34,169 bases of DNA from Candidatus Thermoflexus japonica (GTDB lineage Bacteria; Chloroflexota; Anaerolineae; Thermoflexales; Thermoflexaceae). The notes under the pieces were generated by a model. It saw only the letters and a program-made list of their open reading frames with translations. It did not search any database and was not told the origin of the DNA. The DNA lies in assembly GCA_002898735.1 (NCBI GenBank), contig BEHY01000028.1:1-34169 (forward strand), read 5' to 3'. Positions 1 to 9,309 of the stretch are shown here, piece by piece (positions within the stretch are counted from its first letter, which is position 1; each line of letters opens with the position of its first letter). The position numbers were made by a program, and so were the translations under genes.

Positions 1-305
1 AGGGGATCGGCCTCCGCCAGCTGCACCGCCCCCAGGCGGATCTGCCCGCCGGCCCGCTGAGGCCATATCGCGAAGCGATAGCGGCGGACACCCAGGAGCA
101 CGGCGGCGAGCCAGTGGCTCAGCTCGTGGAGGAAAACCCCGGGGAACAGGAGAGCCCAGTAGAGCATCACCGCCGCGTCCGGGTGGCCGGTGAGGCGGTG
201 CAGCACCATCTGGAGGTTCCGATGCAGCGCCCGCTGGACGATATAAAGCAGGATGCCGGTGGTCAGGAAGACCAGGAGGGTTTCCAGATCGGCCGTCGGA
301 TCCAT
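1..305 (-). CDS. Membrane metalloprotease, M50/site-2-protease-like (3' part cut off by window edge)
   Basis: Reading the minus strand from the ATG at 305 gives 101 codons that run off the left edge, so only the N-terminal part is present. The visible part has a hydrophobic segment at about residues 8-24 and a second hydrophobic helix carrying the zinc-protease motif HELSHW (HExxH), preceded by FPGVFL. This arrangement, with HExxH inside a membrane helix, is typical of the M50/site-2 protease superfamily, which cleaves substrates within or near the membrane. The start lies 3 nt after the fmt stop codon, so the two genes are probably co-transcribed and translationally coupled. The second zinc-ligand motif expected further on is outside the window, so activity cannot be judged. 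The specific subfamily and substrate are unknown. Confidence 0.7.
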   Translation of the reverse strand, partial: MDPTADLETLLVFLTTGILLYIVQRALHRNLQMVLHRLTGHPDAAVMLYWALLFPGVFLHELSHWLAAVLLGVRRYRFAIWPQRAGGQIRLGAVQLAEADP

Positions 306-308
306 TCC

Positions 309-1244
309 CTACGCCTCCCGGCCCAGCGTCGCCCCCAGGAAGTCCGGATGTCCGTTCAGGAAGGCCTCGATGGGCATCATCCGTTTGCCCTCCAGCTGGA
401 CCTCCAGGAGCATCAGGGCGCCTTCCCCGGTGCCCACCGCGGCCCCCCGATCGACCGGTATCACCCGGCCGGGAGGAGCCTGGAGATCGAGGCGCACCCG
501 GGCGCGGCCGATCTTCAGCAAACGGCCCTTCCAGAAAGTATACGTTCCGGGCCACGGCGTGAAGGCGCGGATCCGACGCTCGATCTCCGCAGCGGGCCGC
601 CGCCAGTCGATCTCTCCATCGGCCTTGGTGATCCGCGGGCAATAGGTGGCCTGGGAGGGGTCCTGGGGCTGGGGGGTGATCTCCCCGGCCAGCCAGCGGG
701 GGAGGGTCTCGCGCATCAAACGGGCCCCGCGCCGGGCCAGACGTTCCCCCAGGGTTTCCGCGGTATCCTCCGGATCAATCGGCTCCCGCTCCATCGCCAG
801 GATCGGCCCGGCGTCCACTTCCTCGGTCATCAGCATCACGGTCACCCCTGTCTCGGGATCGCCGTTCAGGATGGCGGCCTGGATCGGCGCCGGGCCTCGA
901 TAACGGGGGAGCAGGGAGGCGTGGAGGTTCAGACATCCATAGGGGGGAAGCTGCAGGACCTCGGGGGGCAGGATCAGGCCGTAGGCCACCACGACGATCA
1001 CATCCGGCCGGAGATCCCGCAGCCGGGCCACCGCTTCCGGATCCCGGCGGAGGGAACGGGGCTGGAACACCGGAAACCCCTGCGCCTCTGCCCAGGCCTT
1101 CACCGGGGGCGGGGTCGGGCGCAAGCCGCGGCCGGCCGGCTTATCCGGTTGCGTGAAGACTGCGGCGATCTCATGCTCTTCCGCCAGGGCCTGGAAGGTC
1201 GGCAAGGCAAATGCGGGAGATCCCATCAGGACCAGACGGGCCAT
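309..1244 (-). CDS. fmt: Methionyl-tRNA formyltransferase
   Basis: 311 residues, the normal length for Fmt, which transfers the formyl group of 10-formyl-tetrahydrofolate to initiator Met-tRNA in the cytoplasm. The N-terminal Rossmann-type formyltransferase domain is clear: LVLMGSPAFALP at the start, the family signature SLLPRYRGPAPI at about 110-121, and the catalytic triad Asn106, His108 (in NLHAS) and Asp144 (in EEVDAGPI), equivalent to N-H-D in known Fmt proteins. The C-terminal tRNA-binding OB-like domain (about 205-311) contains the expected FTPWPGTYTFWKG region. The start at 1244 is backed by AAAAGGAG about 10 nt upstream on the minus strand. It follows a DUF971 gene by 26 nt and precedes the protease gene by 3 nt, so a three-gene leftward operon is likely. 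Confidence 0.97.
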   Translation of the reverse strand: MARLVLMGSPAFALPTFQALAEEHEIAAVFTQPDKPAGRGLRPTPPPVKAWAEAQGFPVFQPRSLRRDPEAVARLRDLRPDVIVVVAYGLILPPEVLQLPPYGCLNLHASLLPRYRGPAPIQAAILNGDPETGVTVMLMTEEVDAGPILAMEREPIDPEDTAETLGERLARRGARLMRETLPRWLAGEITPQPQDPSQATYCPRITKADGEIDWRRPAAEIERRIRAFTPWPGTYTFWKGRLLKIGRARVRLDLQAPPGRVIPVDRGAAVGTGEGALMLLEVQLEGKRMMPIEAFLNGHPDFLGATLGREA

Positions 1245-1270
1245 AAGGGGAGCGGGCTCCTTTTGATTAT

Positions 1271-1564
1271 CTACTCTGAATCCAGATCCCGCAGATAGCG
1301 CCAGGTATACAGGCCGGAGGAATGGCCGTCCCCCCAGAAGAAGCGCACCGCATAATTTCCCACATAGGCGAAATCCACCAGCGTATCATCCGGCTGGGGA
1401 CGCAGAAAGAGGGGATCCTCCCGGGCATGCTGGGCCTCCGCGCGGCACAACGCACACGGACAGGCGGCCCGCAATCGGGACCAGGAGAAGGTCCGCCGGA
1501 AGCCGTCCGGCCACTCCACGATGACGGTGCGGGTTTCTGGATCCATCCGAACGCGAGCGGGCAT
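1271..1564 (-). CDS. DUF971 (GBBH-like N-terminal domain) protein
   Basis: 97 residues forming a single small domain. It has the hallmarks of DUF971: an N-terminal strand pair (VIVEWPDGFRRTFSWSRLR), the motif ACPCALCR, and the C-terminal block VGNYAVRFFWGDGHSSGLYTWRYLR. The domain is found alone in many bacteria and as the N-terminal zinc-binding part of gamma-butyrobetaine hydroxylases. Stand-alone versions are repeatedly linked to iron-sulfur or Mrp/ApbC-type functions, but their biochemical role is not established. The Cys pair in CPCALC and the His in GDGH could bind metal (inference). The upstream Shine-Dalgarno signal is weak (GTGGAAAGA). It is the first gene of the leftward fmt operon. 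Confidence 0.85.
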   Translation of the reverse strand: MPARVRMDPETRTVIVEWPDGFRRTFSWSRLRAACPCALCRAEAQHAREDPLFLRPQPDDTLVDFAYVGNYAVRFFWGDGHSSGLYTWRYLRDLDSE

Positions 1565-2358
1565 GGCGTCTTTCCACCGGCGTTGCGCAACCCATTTCCA
1601 TCAGGGGCTCTCGAAGCCGATCCGGGGGCCGGAAGCCTCCCATCTGTCCCGAGCGAATTATAGCATCCTGCGCGGCGGGTTCAACCCGATGCGATCTTCC
1701 GGGTCGGATGGGCGCACCGAAGACGTCCTTACCGGAGAAACATCCTCCCCGCGGCCCGGCGGGCTACGGGGAAAGGCAACGGCCGGTCTCCCCCCGCCTC
1801 TCCCCCGTTCGCAGAGGAGAGGCGGGCCAACGGGTCCACGAACCCAGGAGGGTCGGCCGTCCCGGGGAAGGATCCTTCAGGGCCGGCCGACTTTCCGCCC
1901 ACTGGAGCTCAGCCGCCCCCGTCCTGGGCGTTAAGGTCGGGTCCGCTCAATGCTGTTTCGGGAAGATACGAAATGATTTTCTTTCAAATAACTGAGTGTT
2001 AAATCTAAAAGTAATGGCTATACAACTAATAAAATATACTTTGTGCTCATTTGTTTGTGTTTATCGTTTGATTTGACGGATAGATGCGGGTTGTCATCCC
2101 CGGGGATTGCCGGGGTAGAATAGCTTTGCGTTTTCGCTGCGGCCTTCGGGCTGTGGGGAGGGGAAAGCGGGGCCTTCGCCCCCGGGGGAGTCCGGGGGTG
2201 GTTCCGCTCCTGAGATCCCGGGCTCGCAGGCTCCTTTCCCCATTTCACAACGGGAAAGCGAAGCGGAAGCCTGAATCCCCCTCTCGGAGGGGAGGAGAGC
2301 CCTTCCGAAAACGGGAAAGCCCTGACACGTTGCGTGACATTCATCGTGGGAGGCCTGG
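1565..2358. other. Long non-coding divergent gap with an AT-rich island
   Basis: This stretch lies between the leftward DUF971-fmt operon and the rightward CxxC-protein/glycosidase pair. No open frame here looks like a protein. It contains a perfect 11-bp hairpin at 1793-1826, an AT-rich island at about 1965-2085 that contrasts sharply with GC-rich flanks, and a short hairpin (6-bp arms 2278-2283 and 2287-2292). The 9-mer CGGGAAAGC occurs at 2251-2259 and again at 2312-2320. The promoters of both flanking units should lie here, but no -35/-10 pair is convincing. Confidence 0.6.
1793..1826. repeat. Perfect 11-bp inverted repeat (hairpin)
   Basis: CCCGCCTCTCC at 1793-1803 pairs exactly with GGAGAGGCGGG at 1816-1826 around a 12-nt loop. 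There is no T-run on either side, so it is not a standard intrinsic terminator. The form (short GC-rich palindrome in an intergenic gap) resembles dispersed intergenic repeats, but one copy in this window cannot establish that. Confidence 0.5.
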
Positions 2359-2781
2359 ATGTATCCGGAGAGTGAGATCCTGTTCCCACCGCGCTGTATC
2401 CCCTTGCTGGCCGAGGCTCGGGGGAAGGCCTGGAAGACGCTGGTGCGCCGGGTGGCCCGGTTGCCCGAGGATCACCCGGACACCCTGGCGCTTTCATTAA
2501 CCGTGATCCGGCTGGCGGGCTGTCTGACCTGTGATATGGACAGTTATCGGGCTTCCCTGGGTTGTGCCGCGTGCTCCCAGCGCGCGGTGGCCGGGTTCAA
2601 GGGCACCGATGAGCAGCTGATCCGCCGCTTCGAGGAGGCCCGGGAGGAGATCGAGGCCTATCTGAACCAGGGAACGTCCCCTGCGGCAAAACGGAAGGCG
2701 GCTTCCCGCAAGGCTCAGGCTTCCCGGTCCACGGCCTCCCCGAAGGCCGCCCAACAGCCCGGAGCCTCCAGGAAGCGATAG
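2359..2781 (+). CDS. Conserved-looking small protein with paired CxxC motifs and a basic tail
   Basis: 140 residues. I do not recognise a named family. The N-terminal two thirds (1-100) looks folded and helical. At its centre are two CxxC pairs, Cys55/Cys58 (GCLTC) and Cys69/Cys72 (GCAAC), ten residues apart, a spacing suited to binding a zinc ion or an iron-sulfur cluster. From about residue 105 the sequence becomes a low-complexity Ala/Lys/Ser/Arg tail (AAKRKAASRKAQ and similar), resembling histone H1-like or nucleic-acid-binding tails. The start is supported by GGGAGG a few nt upstream. The next gene starts one base after its stop, so the two are co-transcribed, but a functional link to a glycosidase is not obvious. 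Confidence 0.75.
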   Translation: MYPESEILFPPRCIPLLAEARGKAWKTLVRRVARLPEDHPDTLALSLTVIRLAGCLTCDMDSYRASLGCAACSQRAVAGFKGTDEQLIRRFEEAREEIEAYLNQGTSPAAKRKAASRKAQASRSTASPKAAQQPGASRKR

Positions 2782-2782
2782 G

Positions 2783-4513
<1,731 letters not shown>

Positions 4514-4534
<21 letters not shown>

Positions 4535-5185
4535 ATCCAGGAGCGGGGGAACGAACAGGCCCCTGGCTTCCGCCTGCCATGCTGCCTCGAAGAAGGCCAG
4601 CTCCAACCGCATAGCCGTCCGATAGAGGGCCTCCTGGACCCGGTCATCCCCGGGCAGCTGGTCCAGCAGCCTCTCCAGTCGTCGGGCCAGGGCTTCGAAA
4701 TCCGCACTCGAATACGTCTCCACCCACTCCCGGTAGGGGCTGGCCGGGTTCACCTGCGGCCGGAGGAAGGCCCCCAGGTCGGCATACAGGCGCATACACG
4801 GCGTCATCGCCGCCACCAGATGCCCCACTGGCTCCAGGGCCGCCACCCGCAGCAGAAAATCCGTATAGGCCTGGGTGGCTGGCGCGGGCTCCGGGCGGAG
4901 GTTCGCTCCCCAGCGCGCCGCGTAGCCCTCGTGGAGCCGGAGCTCCTCGAAAACGCCATGGAGAAGCTCCCGGAAGGCATCCATCGTCTCCCGATCCGGA
5001 GCCTTCGCCAGACCGAGGGCGTAAGCCCGGGCGAAGGCCTCCAGGAAGAACGCATCCTGCTCCACATAGAACACAAAGCGCTCCCGCGGCAGATCCCCTG
5101 AGGCGATCCCCTGCACGAAGGGATGCATCCGGCAACGCTGGATGAGGTCGAGGCATGCCGTGTAGAACGCCTGGGCCTTTCCCAT
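4514..5185 (-). CDS. tenA: TenA/thiaminase II family protein (aminopyrimidine aminohydrolase)
   Basis: 223 residues, the usual length. TenA proteins hydrolyse aminopyrimidine breakdown products of thiamine, or thiamine itself, to recover the HMP pyrimidine. The all-helical fold signature is present: HPFVQGIASGDLPRERFVFYV at 21-41, Asp44 (YVEQD) equivalent to the substrate-binding Asp44 of Bacillus TenA, the catalytic Cys130 in MTPCMRLY, YREWVETY at 151-158, and Glu195 in RLELAFFEAAW, matching the catalytic Glu near the C terminus. The start has a strong AGGAGGGG. It is preceded by a TPP riboswitch, so it belongs to the thiamine regulon. A monocistronic unit is likely, since no thi genes flank it. 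Its end overlaps the convergent glycosidase gene. Confidence 0.93.
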
Positions 5186-5357
5186 CGTTCCCCTCCTGAA
5201 TATGGTTTGCGCGTTCGCGAGCAGCTTTCCGGGTGGGAGTCAGCCCCAGGCAGGCCAGGAACGAGCGCCCAAATGGCAGGCCCCTGAACCAGCGTATGGA
5301 TGGGGGAAGCGACCCGGGGAGCGCAAACCCCTGTGGAGGGGTGAGGGCAAGGAAGCT

Positions 5358-5466
5358 GCGCCGCGACGGTCCCTCCGCCGGTATGACCCGGATCGGGTTC
5401 CATGAGTCGGCACGGGGCCGGCTTCCGGCCGGCAGGTGCCCCCTCAGCCCGCTTCCCCGCGGACTC
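5358..5466 (-). promoter_or_regulatory. TPP (THI-box) riboswitch controlling tenA
   Basis: On the minus strand the conserved TPP aptamer blocks appear in order: GCGGGGAAGC, then GGCTGAGG (around 5443-5450), a GC-rich variable P3 extension, and the highly conserved 3' half GAACCCGATCCGGGTCAT followed by ACCGGCGGAGGGA (down to 5370). This closely matches the consensus CUGAG...GAACCUGAUCYGGRUAAUACCRGCGNAGGGA. CCGC/GCGG on the outside can form P1. It lies about 170 nt upstream of the tenA start. In bacteria such elements turn genes off when TPP is abundant; whether this one acts on transcription or on the AGGAGG site cannot be told from sequence alone. Confidence 0.93.
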
Positions 5467-5486
5467 CCCACGTCGCTTTCGCCCCC

Positions 5487-5515
5487 ATGATCCTGCGCCT
5501 CCGCGCCGCCGTCAA
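5487..5515 (-). promoter_or_regulatory. Probable tenA promoter
   Basis: On the minus strand TTGACG (5515-5510) and GATCAT (5492-5487) are separated by exactly 17 bp. Transcription would start near 5480, just ahead of the riboswitch, which is the expected geometry. The -35 box is 5/6 and the -10 box 4/6 to the sigma-70 consensus. Confidence 0.5.
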
Positions 5516-5574
5516 AGTCCGCATCGGGGCCCTTCACGCCCGGCCTCCATCGCCGGGATCCCCGGAGCCCCCCC

Positions 5575-5603
5575 TTGACAGGTGAACACGATATCCGTAT
5601 AAT
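5575..5603 (+). promoter_or_regulatory. Perfect sigma-70 consensus promoter of lacI-family gene
   Basis: TTGACA at 5575-5580 and TATAAT at 5598-5603 are separated by 17 bp, so every consensus base and the spacing are ideal. The predicted start of transcription is near 5610, giving a leader of only about 27 nt before the regulator's ATG at 5637. Such a strong promoter is expected to need tight repression, which the palindrome just downstream could provide. Confidence 0.9.
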
Positions 5604-5617
5604 TGGGCCAAATTTTC

Positions 5618-5629
5618 GCACACGTGTGC
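5618..5629 (+). promoter_or_regulatory. Palindromic operator candidate (autoregulation)
   Basis: GCACACGTGTGC is a perfect 12-bp palindrome with a central CG, the typical form of LacI-family operators. It lies immediately downstream of the predicted transcription start and just before the regulator's ATG, a position where a bound repressor would block the promoter. I found no second copy in the 6639-6794 leader of the transporter operon. Confidence 0.6.
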
Positions 5630-5636
5630 ACCCTTC

Positions 5637-6638
5637 ATGCGCGTGACGATCAAGGACATCGCCCGGGCGGCGGGGGTGAGCCACACCACGGTCTCCCGGG
5701 CGTTGCGGGATAGCGAGGAGATCCGCCCGGAGACGCGGGCGCGGATCCGGGCCATCGCCGAGGCCCTGGGTTACCGGCCGAACCCGGTGGCCCGGGCCCT
5801 CCAGGGCCGTCGCACCCAGACGCTGGGCGTGGTGGTCACCCGCCTCAGCGACCCCTTTCATACCGAGGTGGTCCAGGGCATCGAGATGGTCGCCCAGGCC
5901 CGCGGCTATGGGGTCCTCCTCAGCCTGTCCCACGAGGATCCTGAGAAAGAGCGATCCATTGTGGAGCTCCTGGCCGCCAAACAGGTGGACGGCATCATCG
6001 TGGCCGCCTCCCGGCTGGGCAGCCGTTACCTTCCCATGCTGGAAGCCCTGCAGATCCCCATCGTGTTGATCAACAGCCACCAGACGGGACCTTACGTCTA
6101 TTCGGTGGCCACGGATAACGTGCACGGCGGATACCTCGCCACCCGCTATCTGATCGGCCTGGGCCATCGGGCCATCGCCTATATCGGCAGCCGTCGGGGC
6201 GGGCGCAGCAATCAGGACCGCTACCGCGGCTACCGGCAGGCGCTGCGGGAGGCGGGGCTTCCCCTTCGCCCCGAATGGGTCGTGAAGGGCGATGGCCGGG
6301 TGGAGGGCGGCGAGGCGGCCATGCGCCGGCTGCTGGAGACCGATCCCCGGCCCACGGCCGTGTTCTGTTACAACGACCTCACGGCCATCGGCGCCCTGAA
6401 GGCCGCCCTCCGGGCCGGCCTGCGGGTCCCTCCGGATCTCTCCATCATCGGTTTCGATGGGCTGGAGGAGGGCACTTACGTGACCCCGATGCTGACCACC
6501 GTGGCCCAGCCCCGCCGGCAGCTGGGCCGGCTGGCCGCGGAGATGCTTCTGGAGATCCTGGAGGGCCGACCTTCCCCGAAACATATCCTGCTCCAGGGAA
6601 CGCTGATCGAACGGGAGTCCTGCGGGCCGCCCGGTTGA
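5637..6638 (+). CDS. LacI-family transcriptional regulator of sugar operon
   Basis: 333 residues, standard LacI/GalR length. The N-terminal helix-turn-helix (about 3-25, TIKDIARAAGVSHTTVSRAL) and hinge helix (NPVARALQGRRT, about 50-61) bind DNA. The rest is a periplasmic-binding-protein-like effector domain, with TLGVVVTRLSDPF at its start and PDLSIIGFDGL near the end. No Shine-Dalgarno is evident and the leader is short. It lies directly upstream of a sugar ABC transporter and a GH38 alpha-mannosidase on the same strand, so it most likely senses a sugar imported by that system and controls both itself and the operon. Effector identity is unknown. Confidence 0.93.
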   Translation: MRVTIKDIARAAGVSHTTVSRALRDSEEIRPETRARIRAIAEALGYRPNPVARALQGRRTQTLGVVVTRLSDPFHTEVVQGIEMVAQARGYGVLLSLSHEDPEKERSIVELLAAKQVDGIIVAASRLGSRYLPMLEALQIPIVLINSHQTGPYVYSVATDNVHGGYLATRYLIGLGHRAIAYIGSRRGGRSNQDRYRGYRQALREAGLPLRPEWVVKGDGRVEGGEAAMRRLLETDPRPTAVFCYNDLTAIGALKAALRAGLRVPPDLSIIGFDGLEEGTYVTPMLTTVAQPRRQLGRLAAEMLLEILEGRPSPKHILLQGTLIERESCGPPG

Positions 6639-6745
6639 ACCCCGGGGCTCATGCGGCCGGGCTGAATCGGGAGGAGGATCGCGGGCGTTAAAAAGATTTC
6701 AAAATCCTTTCCCCTTACCGGAAAGCATGTTTCACGCGCATTTCA

Positions 6746-6771
6746 TCTCTCCCGGGCATTCATGGGAGAGA
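6746..6771 (+). repeat. Perfect 8-bp stem-loop in leader of the binding-protein gene
   Basis: TCTCTCCC at 6746-6753 pairs with GGGAGAGA at 6764-6771 around a 10-nt loop, ending 11 nt before the AAGGAGG site. It would form a 5'-leader hairpin ahead of the abundant binding-protein message, where it could protect the RNA. There is no U-run, so it is not an intrinsic terminator of lacI. Confidence 0.5.
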
Positions 6772-6794
6772 AACCCTGTGCGAAGGAGGTCGCC

Positions 6795-8255
6795 ATGAAA
6801 CGCGCGATCGGTTCCGCCCTGTCCTGGATGGCCGTTTTCGTCCTCCTGCTCGCGGCGTGCGCGCCGGCGGCCACGCCGACCCCGACCCCCACCGCCGCCC
6901 CACCGCCCACGCCCGCTCCCAGCCCCACCCCCGCGCCCTCTCCCACGCCGGCCCCGGTCGAGATCTCCATTACATGCCGCTGCGTGAAGGGCGGGGTCAA
7001 TGCCAACACCGTGAAGTGGCTCACTGAAACGGTGATCCCGGCCTTTGAGAAGCAGATGGCTGAAAAGGGCACACCCGTTCGGGTCCGGCTGGTGGAGTTC
7101 GGGGGCAGCGACGAGGAGCTGAAGGCGCAATACGCCCTGGACCTCAAAGCCGGCAAGGGCCACGATGTGATGGCCTTCGACGGCTTCTGGACGGCGGAGT
7201 TCGTCGCCGGCGGCCTGATCAAGCCGCTGGAGGAGATCGCCGGCCCGGAGGTCAACCAGTGGGAGGGATGGTCCCATATCCCCCAGACCGTGCAGGCCCT
7301 GCTGATGTATCAGGGCAAGCGCTACGGCATCCCCACCGGCACCGACGTCCGGGTGATCTGGTATCGCAAGGACCTCTTCAAGCAGGCCGGCCTGCCGGAA
7401 AACTGGCAGCCGACCTCGTGGGAGGACATCTTCGCGGCCGCCCGGCAGATCAAGAAGGCCCTCCCCGGTGTGACCCCCATGCAGGTCAACGCCGGCACCG
7501 CCATGGGCGAGGCGACCACGATGCAGGGCTTCTACCCGGTGCTGCTGTCGGCGGGCTCTTTCATCTACGACTGGGATAAAAACAAGTGGATCGTGCGCAG
7601 CCCGGCGATGCTGGACGCCCTGAACTTCTACAAGCGGGTTTACATCGACGAGAAGCTGGGCGATGCGCGCCTTCAGCTGATCAAGGAGGGCCGCAACCAG
7701 TCCTTCGCCATGTTCCGGGACGGCAAGATCGCCATGCTGTGGGAGGGGGATTACTTCTGGCGCTCGGTGCTCAATCCGGCCGCCAAGTCCGAATGGGCGA
7801 TCCCCAACCGGGATGAGGTGGTGGGCTGGGCCAAGATCCCGGCCAAGGAGCCTGGCAAGGGCTACCGGGGCCAGGACTTCGTGACCATCTCCGGCGGCAC
7901 CGGCTTCATCCTCAACCCCAACACCAAGCATCCGAAGGAGGCCTGGGCCTTCCTCTCGTTTATGTTCAGCAAGGAGATGCTGATGGAGTTCCAGAAGATC
8001 GAGCCGCGGATCCGGGCCCGGGATGACGTGCCGGTGACGGGCGATCCGGTGATGACGGAGCTGGTGAAGCTGCTGCCGCTCACCACCGTGCGCCCCATGC
8101 TCCCGGTCTACCCGAAGGTCTCCCAGGCGGCGCAGCTGGCCACCGAGCGGGTGGTCTCCGGTGAGATGACCCCCGAGCGGGCGATGGACGCTTACGCCCG
8201 CGAGGTCACCGACCTGGTGGGCCCGGACAACGTGCTGGATCTGATGCCGCGGTGA
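6795..8255 (+). CDS. Sugar ABC transporter substrate-binding lipoprotein
   Basis: 486 residues from the ATG at 6795, which has AAGGAGG five bases upstream; an in-frame upstream ATG at 6762 lies inside a hairpin and would spoil the signal peptide. The signal peptide ends in the lipobox LAAC with Cys22 as lipidation site. A Pro/Thr/Ala-rich flexible linker follows (about 25-54, repeated PTPAPSP units) that spaces the domain off the membrane. The remainder is an extracellular solute-binding protein family 1 fold (DGFWTAEFVAGGLIKPLEEI, YGIPTGTDVRVIWYRKDLFKQAGLP), the class that binds mono- and oligosaccharides. It is first in the transporter operon. The partner mannosidase suggests mannosides as ligand, but this is only inferred. 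Confidence 0.93.
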   Translation: MKRAIGSALSWMAVFVLLLAACAPAATPTPTPTAAPPPTPAPSPTPAPSPTPAPVEISITCRCVKGGVNANTVKWLTETVIPAFEKQMAEKGTPVRVRLVEFGGSDEELKAQYALDLKAGKGHDVMAFDGFWTAEFVAGGLIKPLEEIAGPEVNQWEGWSHIPQTVQALLMYQGKRYGIPTGTDVRVIWYRKDLFKQAGLPENWQPTSWEDIFAAARQIKKALPGVTPMQVNAGTAMGEATTMQGFYPVLLSAGSFIYDWDKNKWIVRSPAMLDALNFYKRVYIDEKLGDARLQLIKEGRNQSFAMFRDGKIAMLWEGDYFWRSVLNPAAKSEWAIPNRDEVVGWAKIPAKEPGKGYRGQDFVTISGGTGFILNPNTKHPKEAWAFLSFMFSKEMLMEFQKIEPRIRARDDVPVTGDPVMTELVKLLPLTTVRPMLPVYPKVSQAAQLATERVVSGEMTPERAMDAYAREVTDLVGPDNVLDLMPR

Positions 8256-8290
8256 GGGGGTTCGCCCGGAGGGGCGGCAAGAAGGTCGTC

Positions 8291-8322
8291 GTGGGGCGGG
8301 GCGCCCGGGCGCCTCGCCCCAC
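8291..8322 (+). repeat. Strong intercistronic stem-loop between binding protein and permease genes
   Basis: GTGGGGCG (8291-8298) and GGCGCC (8300-8305) pair with GGCGCC (8308-8313) and CGCCCCAC (8315-8322); G8299 and T8314 make a G-U pair. The result is a nearly continuous 15-bp stem with a minimal loop and no U-run. In other sugar transporters (for example E. coli malE-malF) a stem at this place stabilises the upstream message and reduces downstream expression, so the binding protein is made in excess. The same role is inferred here. Confidence 0.75.
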
Positions 8323-8400
8323 GCTCCGGGCGCTTGAGGGAACTGGCCGTGTAACGCCTGAACCCCGTATTTGAGCCGGATTTCCGGATGGAGGTCCCGG

Positions 8401-9309
8401 GTGACCCAGCGCCGTCCGATCCTCTCCATGCCGGTCGGGCTGCTGTTCCTGCTCCCCGCCATGGTCTTCGTGGCGGTCTTCCTGGTCTTCCCCTCCCTCT
8501 GGGTGCTCTGGATCAGCCTGACCAACCAGACCCTGACCGGCGAGGCCGCGCTGCGCCCTCGGTTCGTCGGCCTGGCGAATTTCCGGGCGCTCTTCGATTT
8601 CGAGAACTGGATGGTGCGGGGCTATTTCGGCAACGCCCTGCGCAACAGCGTGCTCTTCGTCATCGGTTCGGCCCTGATCGGCCAGGCGGGGCTGGGGCTG
8701 GCCATCGCCTGGGCCTTCTACCGCCGGCGGGGGATATGGCGGGAGCTGATTTATACCCTGGCGATCCTCGCCTGGATCATCCCCGATGTGGTGGTGGCCT
8801 TCATGTGGGTCGCCTATCTGGATCGGGATCAGGGGACCCTGAACGCCATCCTCTCGGCGCTGGGGATGGGGCGGGTCGACTGGCTGATCGAGCAGCCGTT
8901 GCTTTCGATCATCATTTTCAACACGTGGCGGGGGGCGGCTTTTTCGATGCTCCTGTTCTCCTCGGCGCTGGCCACGTTGCCGCCTTCGTATCTGGAGGCG
9001 GCGGCGGTGGCGGGCGCCCGCCCATGGCAGGCCTTTCGGGACATCATCCTGCCCTCCATCCGCAGCCACATCATCACCGATCTCGTGCTGATCACCCTGT
9101 GGACGTTTAACACGTTTACGCCCTATCTGATCACCGCCGGCGGCCCGACGTTCCGCTCGGAGGTGGTTTCGATCTACACCTTCCGCATCGCCTTCCAGCA
9201 TTTCGAGTTCGGCCGGGGGGCGGCCGTGGCGGTGGTGATGATGCTGATCAACCTGGCCCTCGCCCTGGTCTATCTTTCCACCCTGCGCCGGGAGGCCCGC
9301 GCCCGATGA
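8401..9309 (+). CDS. Sugar ABC transporter permease (MalF/UgpA type)
   Basis: 302 residues from the GTG at 8401, chosen because GGAGG lies six bases upstream; an in-frame TTG at 8371 has no such site. About six hydrophobic segments are visible, beginning with PVGLLFLLPAMVFVAVFLVF. The cytoplasmic EAA loop that docks to the ATPase is at about 199-219 (EAAAVAGARPWQAFRDIILP), identifying a binding-protein-dependent transport permease. It forms the membrane channel together with the next gene, whose ATG overlaps this stop codon (ATGA). Confidence 0.94.
   Translation: MTQRRPILSMPVGLLFLLPAMVFVAVFLVFPSLWVLWISLTNQTLTGEAALRPRFVGLANFRALFDFENWMVRGYFGNALRNSVLFVIGSALIGQAGLGLAIAWAFYRRRGIWRELIYTLAILAWIIPDVVVAFMWVAYLDRDQGTLNAILSALGMGRVDWLIEQPLLSIIIFNTWRGAAFSMLLFSSALATLPPSYLEAAAVAGARPWQAFRDIILPSIRSHIITDLVLITLWTFNTFTPYLITAGGPTFRSEVVSIYTFRIAFQHFEFGRGAAVAVVMMLINLALALVYLSTLRREARAR

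Larger units (their letters stand above)
5186..5636. other. Divergent tenA/lacI regulatory region
   Basis: No protein gene. It holds, from left to right, the tenA leader, a TPP riboswitch, the leftward tenA promoter, and the rightward lacI promoter with a palindromic operator. A small hairpin (CCCCT at 5328-5332 with AGGGG at 5337-5341) sits between riboswitch and tenA and may be part of the expression platform, but it lacks a proper U-run. Confidence 0.8.

Noticed and set aside
2091..2121. TTGTCA and TAGAAT as promoter for the gene at 2359
   Set aside because: The boxes are 19 bp apart and the leader would be over 230 nt; not strong enough to call.
4644..6584. 646-codon open frame on the minus strand
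   Set aside because: It overlaps lacI, the riboswitch region and tenA in another frame and has low-complexity composition.
6715..6760. Second LacI operator in the transporter leader
   Set aside because: Sequences around TTTCACGCGCATTT contain CG-centred words but no real inverted symmetry and no match to GCACACGTGTGC.
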